Below, piece by piece: positions 59,774 to 64,000 of a stretch of 64,000 nt of DNA. The stretch lies in NCBI RefSeq assembly GCF_014873145.1, contig NZ_JADBEK010000001.1, forward strand, positions 11,222,001 through 11,286,000, given 5' to 3'. Both the position numbers and the translations under genes were made by a program. The DNA comes from Nonomuraea angiospora. Its GTDB lineage: Bacteria; Actinomycetota; Actinomycetes; Streptosporangiales; Streptosporangiaceae. How positions within the stretch are numbered: position 1 is the first letter of the stretch; every line of letters begins with the position of its first letter. The notes beneath the pieces are model-generated. The model made no database searches. It was given only the letters and a program-made list of their open reading frames with translations, and was not told where the DNA came from.

Positions 59774-61396
59774 TCAGCCGGCGAGTTCCTTCCAGAAACC
59801 GCATCGATGCTGGCCGCGGACGTCGGCCGGACCGATGCCGCCCTGGCTTGCGGGCTTCAGGCTGAGGACGCTCTGGCCGGACGGTGTGAACTCGGGCCAG
59901 GCGGGTGCGCCGGCGGCCTGCGGCTTGCCGGTGTGGGCGAAGGACGTCCAGTAGCCGATCATCTGCTCCGCCAGCCGCCACTGCTCCGGCATGAGTCCCT
60001 CCCATGGCCGGCCGTCCAGGTCGAACAGGTACGGCAGGTCGCTGGCGTGATGAGCGCCCAGCGGGAATTCCGAGGGGAGCTCGAAGACGTTCGGGGCCTT
60101 GGCGTCGGCGAACTCATAGGCGTACACCGTGGTGCGGGCGGCCATCGCCTCGTCGCCCTCCAAGGTCGGGCAGGCCCATGCGCGGTCACTGCTCACCGTC
60201 GCCCAGGCCAGGCCGGGCGAGGAGAAGCCGGTCAGCGGATATTCCCGCAGCACCTTGCCGGCCTGCTCGCCGAACGCGTTCTTCATCAACGTCGGGTAGT
60301 TCTCGGCGGTCACCGGAATCCCGGCCTGCGCGGCACCGGCGACGAAGCTGGTGCCCTCGCTCTTGGTGCCGCCGGAGATCACCGGCACGCGCAGGAACTT
60401 GCCCGTGCGTAGCGCCTGCGCCGGTTCGAGCGGCAGCAGTGGCGTGCCGTGGGCGAGGGCGTTGCCGAAACTCTCGTTGACCTTCACCAGCTCGGAGACC
60501 GGCTTGGCCCGCAGGCACTCCAGCTCCTTGCCCGCCGCGCAGCCGAGCTGCCTGGCCGCGGCCAGGCCGATGTCCTGGCTGGCCTTCAGCGAAGGGGACG
60601 GCGTTAGCGGCGGAATGTCCGGAATCGGGAGGTAGGTGCCGGTCGGAAAGCTGAGCGTGCACGTCCCCGACTGGATGACGGCCTTGTCGATCAGACCGCG
60701 CGTGGCCGGGGAGGTGAGCAGCGCGCAGGTGCTGATCCCGCCGGCTGACTGGCCGAACAACGTCACGTTGCCAGGGTCACCACCGAAGGCCGCGGCGTTG
60801 CGCCGCACCCACTTCAAGGCTTCGAGCTGGTCGGCCAGGCCGAACGTGCCCGAGCCCGGCAGTCCAGGAAGCGCGAGGTAGCCGAACGCCCCGAGCCGGT
60901 AGTTGGGCGTCACCACGATCACCTCGCCCTGGTCGGCCATCCGCCGGGCGTTGTACATGCTGCCGTAGCCGTCGAGAAAGCCGCCCCCGTACAGCCACAC
61001 CATCACCGGCAGCCGCTTGCGCGACGACCTGGCCGGAGCGGTGACATCGAGGAACAGGCAGTCCTCCCCACCGATCTGCTCACCCTTGTCCACCTGCGTG
61101 CACGGACGGCCGGGCTTGGTGGCGTCGGCCACTCCCCGCCAGGGTGCGACCCGTACCGGGTTCTTCCATCGCAGCTCTCCCACGGGCGGCTGCGCGTAGC
61201 GGATCCCCGAGTACGTCCTGACCGTGCCGTCGTCCGAGCCTTGGATCCGGCCCGAGTCCAGCTGCACGATCGGCGGCTTCGGCGCCTCCTGGGCGGCGGC
61301 CTGCGTGACACACGCGGTCATGGCGAGACAGCCGCCAGCGACCAAGGCGGCCAACCGCCGGATCGACGGCCCCGCCTGTGACGTTTTTCCCATCAT
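59774..61396 (-). CDS. Exported type-B carboxylesterase
   Basis: 540 residues from ATG 61396. The signal region ends 'GGCLAMTACVTQAAAQ', perhaps a lipoprotein signal. 'YSGIRYAQPPVGELRWKNP', 'EDCLFLDVTAP', 'VMVWLYGGGFLDGYGS' (oxyanion hole), 'VTLFGQSAGGISTCALL' (nucleophile Ser) and a late 'GAHHASDLPYLFD' (His) are all type-B carboxylesterase hallmarks. It hydrolyses esters outside the membrane. About 500-550 residues is normal for the family. Single gene, separate from the two-component system. Confidence 0.92.
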   Translation of the reverse strand: MMGKTSQAGPSIRRLAALVAGGCLAMTACVTQAAAQEAPKPPIVQLDSGRIQGSDDGTVRTYSGIRYAQPPVGELRWKNPVRVAPWRGVADATKPGRPCTQVDKGEQIGGEDCLFLDVTAPARSSRKRLPVMVWLYGGGFLDGYGSMYNARRMADQGEVIVVTPNYRLGAFGYLALPGLPGSGTFGLADQLEALKWVRRNAAAFGGDPGNVTLFGQSAGGISTCALLTSPATRGLIDKAVIQSGTCTLSFPTGTYLPIPDIPPLTPSPSLKASQDIGLAAARQLGCAAGKELECLRAKPVSELVKVNESFGNALAHGTPLLPLEPAQALRTGKFLRVPVISGGTKSEGTSFVAGAAQAGIPVTAENYPTLMKNAFGEQAGKVLREYPLTGFSSPGLAWATVSSDRAWACPTLEGDEAMAARTTVYAYEFADAKAPNVFELPSEFPLGAHHASDLPYLFDLDGRPWEGLMPEQWRLAEQMIGYWTSFAHTGKPQAAGAPAWPEFTPSGQSVLSLKPASQGGIGPADVRGQHRCGFWKELAG

Positions 61397-61689
61397 GCGG
61401 CCAGCTTCATCCCGGCCGCGGGCTTGCCGCCACGGGTAAGAGTCGCGGGCCGGCGATCGGTTGTTGCACATCGGCCTGACCGAAGTTCCGGGCGCCGAAG
61501 GTGATGCCGACCGGGACCAGCGCGCCACCGCCAGGCGCGGCCGGCAGGCGGCGGGCCACCGGCACGCCACTGTCGATGCTCCCCATCAGGCCCGCAAGCC
61601 AGGCACAGAATGGGAAAATGTCCGGGTCCCCGGGGCGGGTACGACGGTGACCTGACTCACCCCGGAGGGGAACGCGTTTTCCGGTGCCG

Positions 61690-62149
61690 GCAAACGAAGG
61701 TCCGGGACGTCAACGGCCCCGGCGGGTCCATCCTGCGAGCGGCGGTCCTCGACTCCGATCGTCGTGTCGGAACCGTGCCCCGTGTGCACGACCGTCTCGG
61801 GGGGCGAGGTCAGCAGCCGGTTCCGGATGGAGGTGATGATGACCTCGAAGGTCGAGAACGACCGGCGTCGCACCGGGCCCTCCCTGGAAGAGGGTGTCGC
61901 CAGTGAACACGGCGCCGAGGTCGGGCACGTGAAAGCAGCAGGGCGCCGGGGGAGTGGTCAGGGGCGTGCAGCGGTGATGGTTGTGACATCGTGTGGGGCG
62001 TTGAAAACGACGCACACGTCGTCGTCGCCAAGCACTCAGACGTTGTTGCCGACGTCAGAGGTCAGAGGGTCCAGGCTGAAGGTGCCCGAGGTGACGGCGT
62101 GGTCGACCTCACCGGAGCACACCGAGCGCAGCGCCTCACCGTGGTGCAT
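61690..62149 (-). pseudogene. MBL-fold metallo-hydrolase, broken by a nonsense codon and frameshifts
   Basis: From ATG 62149 the frame reads 'EVDHAVTSGTFSLDPLTSDV' then 'GNNV' and a TGA (62038-62036) where the family has Trp ('NNVWVLGDD'). It resumes with 'VLGDDDVCVVFNAPHDVTTI', shifts to 'CCFHVPDLGAVFTGDTLFQG' and shifts again to 'RLLTSPPETVVHTGHGSDTT' with 'IGVE'. These are MBL-fold motifs; the HxHxDH region is deleted. Such genes usually follow a mycothiol-dependent formaldehyde dehydrogenase, not seen here. Confidence 0.75.
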
Positions 62150-62205
62150 AGCCGGAGCGCCGAACGGGCCGGTTCAGGAGAAGGACGGCGCCAGAAAAGG
62201 ATGAC

Positions 62206-62583
62206 TTAGGAGGCGGACGGCTCGATCTCCCCCGCGAAGACGATGATCTGGTCGATGAGGCTCCGCCGCAGATGGACGACGTCCGTTCCCGTCAGGCGGG
62301 GACCTCCATCCGGCGTGGTGAAGACCCACTGGTAGCGGGCCCACTCGTCAGGCATGTCTACCGCCGAGCAGCGCACCATCGTGCCGGTCCCCGCCGGGTG
62401 GCGCCGGATGTCCAGCACGAACCGCTCGACCGCCTCGATCCCTTCGCTGCGGCCCAACGGCCCCCAGAAGACCACGTCCGAGGTCAGGGCCTGGGAGAGC
62501 AGCGCAGTCACATAGCTGTCGTCCGAGGCGTTGAACGCGGAGATGAACATGTCGATCGCGGACCGCGCGGTCTCTTCCTGCAT
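62206..62583 (-). CDS. NTF2/SnoaL-like protein
   Basis: 125 residues. 'ARSAIDMFISAFNASDDSYV' and 'ALTSDVVFWGPLGRSEGIEA' then 'VERFVLDIRRHPAGTG' form the NTF2 cone, ending in strand 'SLIDQIIVFAGEIEPSAS'. It could be a cyclase- or isomerase-like enzyme or a binding protein. A flavoprotein remnant lies just upstream on the same strand, so it may once have been part of a small catabolic operon. Confidence 0.85.
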   Translation of the reverse strand: MQEETARSAIDMFISAFNASDDSYVTALLSQALTSDVVFWGPLGRSEGIEAVERFVLDIRRHPAGTGTMVRCSAVDMPDEWARYQWVFTTPDGGPRLTGTDVVHLRRSLIDQIIVFAGEIEPSAS

Positions 62584-62659
62584 ATGCCAGTAATACCAGT
62601 CGCCTCGCGAAACGCGGTCGGCCCGTGAGCCGTCTCCCGATCACGGTGAACCATCCCGG

Positions 62660-62900
62660 TCACAGCACCGGCTCGGCGAAGACCTCGTGCTGCCGCCAGC
62701 ACAGGCGGGCTGCCAGGCTGGGTAGCACAATGTCGGAGGCGATCAGCGCGGCGTAGTCGAGGACTCCGTTGGCGCGGGCCACCAGATCGTGGTGGCCCGT
62801 ACCGGCGGGCTCGACGGTCAGCGTGGTGAGGTCAGGAGCAGCCCCACCATCATCCCGGCCGGGCCGCCGCCGACGATGGCGCAGGCGGTGGTCTCACTCA
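62660..62900 (-). pseudogene. FAD-dependent oxidoreductase start joined to an unrelated-looking end
   Basis: ATG 62900 opens 'TTACAIVGGGPAGMMVGLLL', a clear FAD GxGxxG start, then a TGA comes after 27 codons. In another frame 'ARANGVLDYAALIASDIVLP' and 'AARLCWRQHEVFAEPVL' continue to a stop at 62660. Most of the gene is missing. Its first 7 bp overlap the end of the TetR gene at 62894, so both were once one operon. Confidence 0.7.
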
Positions 62901-63715
62901 TCGCGGGCTCCGACGTCGTCGACGGCCACGGCGTGCAGGAACGCCTCGGCGAAGACCGCGCAGGTCTCCTCCGTGCCGGGCAGATCGAGGCCGGGGATCT
63001 CCCCGGTCGCCGGGCGCGTCATGAAATGGATCAGGACCGGGCCGATCATCTGCTGCATCAGCAGGGGCACCGGCAAGGTGCGGATACGACCTGCGGTCAT
63101 CTCGTTGGCGAGCCATTGGCCCAGCCCGGCGAGCATGCGGGGGATAAAGTACCGGCGCAGCGCCTGCAGGGTGGGATCGTGGGGACGGGCCAGCACCTCG
63201 GCGAGCATGGCGGGCAGGACCCGTGGCTCCCGGTTGAGCGCTTCGACCAGCAGCCGGTAGATGGTGGGCACCGTCTCGGCCAGGCCGGCGTGCGGGGCGG
63301 AGATCACCTTCTCCAGGTCGAGGATCGGGCCGTAGGTTTCGAAGATCACGCGGAGTAGTTCGTCTCGGCCGCCGAAGGCGGCGTACAAGCTGTGCACCGA
63401 GCACTGCGCGGAGGCGGCGACGAGCTCCAGAGTGAACGCGGCCAGGCCGTGCTCCCCGATCAGGTGTGCGCCGGCCTCGATCGCGCGTTCGCGTACCGAG
63501 CGTTGCCCGCCGGGGTTCACGCCGGCGGCGCGGACCGCCTCGTCCAGTGCCTGGCGGGAGCCGCCCAGCCGGCGCAGCAGGGTGCTGCGGGAGACGCCGG
63601 CCTCCTTGGCGATGGCCAGGACGGGCACGTCGGCCACGTCCTTGCCCAGGCGTTCGGCGGCGCGCAAGGCGGCTCGCACCACCTCGTCTGGAACGCGGCG
63701 GCTGGTCTCCGGCAC
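62894..63715 (-). CDS. TetR-family regulator with two N-terminal HTH regions
   Basis: 273 residues. A first HTH-like segment, residues ~10-65 ('LGKDVADVPVLAIAKEAGVS' then 'RSTLLRRLGGSRQALDEAVR'), is followed by a second TetR HTH, residues ~73-125 ('FTLELVAASAQCSVHSLYAA' then 'FGGRDELLRVIFETYG'). The C-terminal half is a TetR_C dimerisation domain with 'LLVEALNREPRVLPAMLAEV'. Most TetR proteins have one HTH and are 190-220 residues. It is divergent from a flavoprotein gene at 63923, its probable target. Confidence 0.87.
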   Translation of the reverse strand: MPETSRRVPDEVVRAALRAAERLGKDVADVPVLAIAKEAGVSRSTLLRRLGGSRQALDEAVRAAGVNPGGQRSVRERAIEAGAHLIGEHGLAAFTLELVAASAQCSVHSLYAAFGGRDELLRVIFETYGPILDLEKVISAPHAGLAETVPTIYRLLVEALNREPRVLPAMLAEVLARPHDPTLQALRRYFIPRMLAGLGQWLANEMTAGRIRTLPVPLLMQQMIGPVLIHFMTRPATGEIPGLDLPGTEETCAVFAEAFLHAVAVDDVGARDE

Positions 63716-63740
63716 CTCACGCCTCCTTCAGCGCTAAGCA

Positions 63741-63769
63741 TTGACACACGAGTAAATGTAGCATGTAGT
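63741..63769 (+). promoter_or_regulatory. Promoter of the flavoprotein gene
   Basis: TTGACA (63741-63746) is a consensus -35; after a 17-base spacer TGTAGT (63764-63769) is a fair -10. The repeated ATGTAG in this AT-richer stretch may be part of a TetR site. Confidence 0.55.
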
Positions 63770-63922
63770 CTTGTTTCATATCAGGGTGAGTTTGACAATG
63801 AGGCAGCGACCCCAGCGGAAGGCGTCGTTGCGCTCGACATCCCGTGGTCGCTGTCCCTCTCACGCCTGCGAGATCACCGGTCGGCAGCACCTCATCTGGA
63901 TCCATGACTGGGAGGTTCTTTC

Positions 63923-64000
63923 ATGACCCCTGCGCCCCCGTCCGCACCGCGAGCCTTGATCGTCGGGCTCGGCATCAGCGGCATCGCCACCGCGATCGCC
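63923..64000 (+). CDS. FAD-dependent oxidoreductase/monooxygenase (start only, cut by the window edge)
   Basis: 26 codons are visible from ATG 63923 (gggagg upstream): 'RALIVGLGISGIATAIA' is a dinucleotide-binding GxGxxG start typical of flavoprotein monooxygenases. It is divergent from the TetR gene, which should regulate it. The family cannot be refined from this piece. Confidence 0.7.
   Translation, partial: MTPAPPSAPRALIVGLGISGIATAIA

Overview
The window is high-GC DNA packed with genes that often start with GTG or TTG and overlap by 4 bp (ATGA, GTGA, TTGA). Its gene types are actinobacterial: an AfsR/SARP regulator, STAS anti-anti-sigma protein, ROK and DeoR regulators, NBR1-Ig protein, DUF2786, and tripeptidyl-aminopeptidase-like hydrolases. 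I infer a chromosomal region of a filamentous actinomycete, perhaps Streptosporangiales (Nonomuraea-like). That family-level placement is inference; no rRNA is present to check it.

Layout. 1-1867: a TetR regulator divergent from an MFS drug exporter. 1994-3298: a secreted GH43 glycosidase. 3407-9837: a carbohydrate-use locus with a DeoR repressor divergent from a lipoprotein sugar-binding protein, two permeases, a class II aldolase and an ADP-dependent sugar kinase; no ABC ATPase is encoded. 10597-16237: a tightly overlapped operon for a surface glycan or glycolipid (GT2, DUF2064, zinc-ribbon SDR, polytopic glycosyltransferase, cytochrome b/molybdopterin oxidoreductase, small membrane protein) that runs into decayed GH15 and M50 genes and a tRNA 3' half. 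17429-22260: a beta-helix protein, DUF4097 protein, serine hydrolase and STAS protein. 22756-25479: an IF-1 paralogue overlapping a GNAT gene behind a possible leader peptide, then a TAP-like hydrolase. 25693-28740: a four-gene redox operon (GCS2 ligase, haem-oxygenase-like diiron protein, HemK2-like methyltransferase, CDGSH protein). 28735-30641: a TetR/SDR/tautomerase group. 30699-36054: a 5'-nucleotidase, NTF2-like protein, NBR1-Ig protein and small secreted proteins. 36759-43672: a ROK regulator, Nudix hydrolase, HEAT-like protein, DUF488 and DedA proteins. 44090-48623: an unknown small protein, an S41 protease divergent from a two-component system, and DUF1801. 49476-56721: DUF2786, Gfo/Idh/MocA and SDR proteins and a 998-residue SARP. 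56793-64000: a NarL-type two-component system, a type-B carboxylesterase, an NTF2-like protein, a TetR protein with two HTH regions, and the start of a flavoprotein monooxygenase.

About fifteen recognisable gene remnants lie between the intact genes: methyltransferase, GH15, M50, GH3, SDR, PPOX, serine hydrolase, transposase, TniB-like ATPase, OtnC-like aldolase, flavin reductase, TAP hydrolase, metallo-beta-lactamase fold and flavoprotein pieces. Several join the beginning and end of a gene with the middle missing. That level of decay fits an accessory region or chromosome arm.

The two best candidates for little-described biology are the GCS2/diiron/methyltransferase/CDGSH operon and the DeoR-controlled sugar module built on an ADP-dependent kinase and a class II aldolase.
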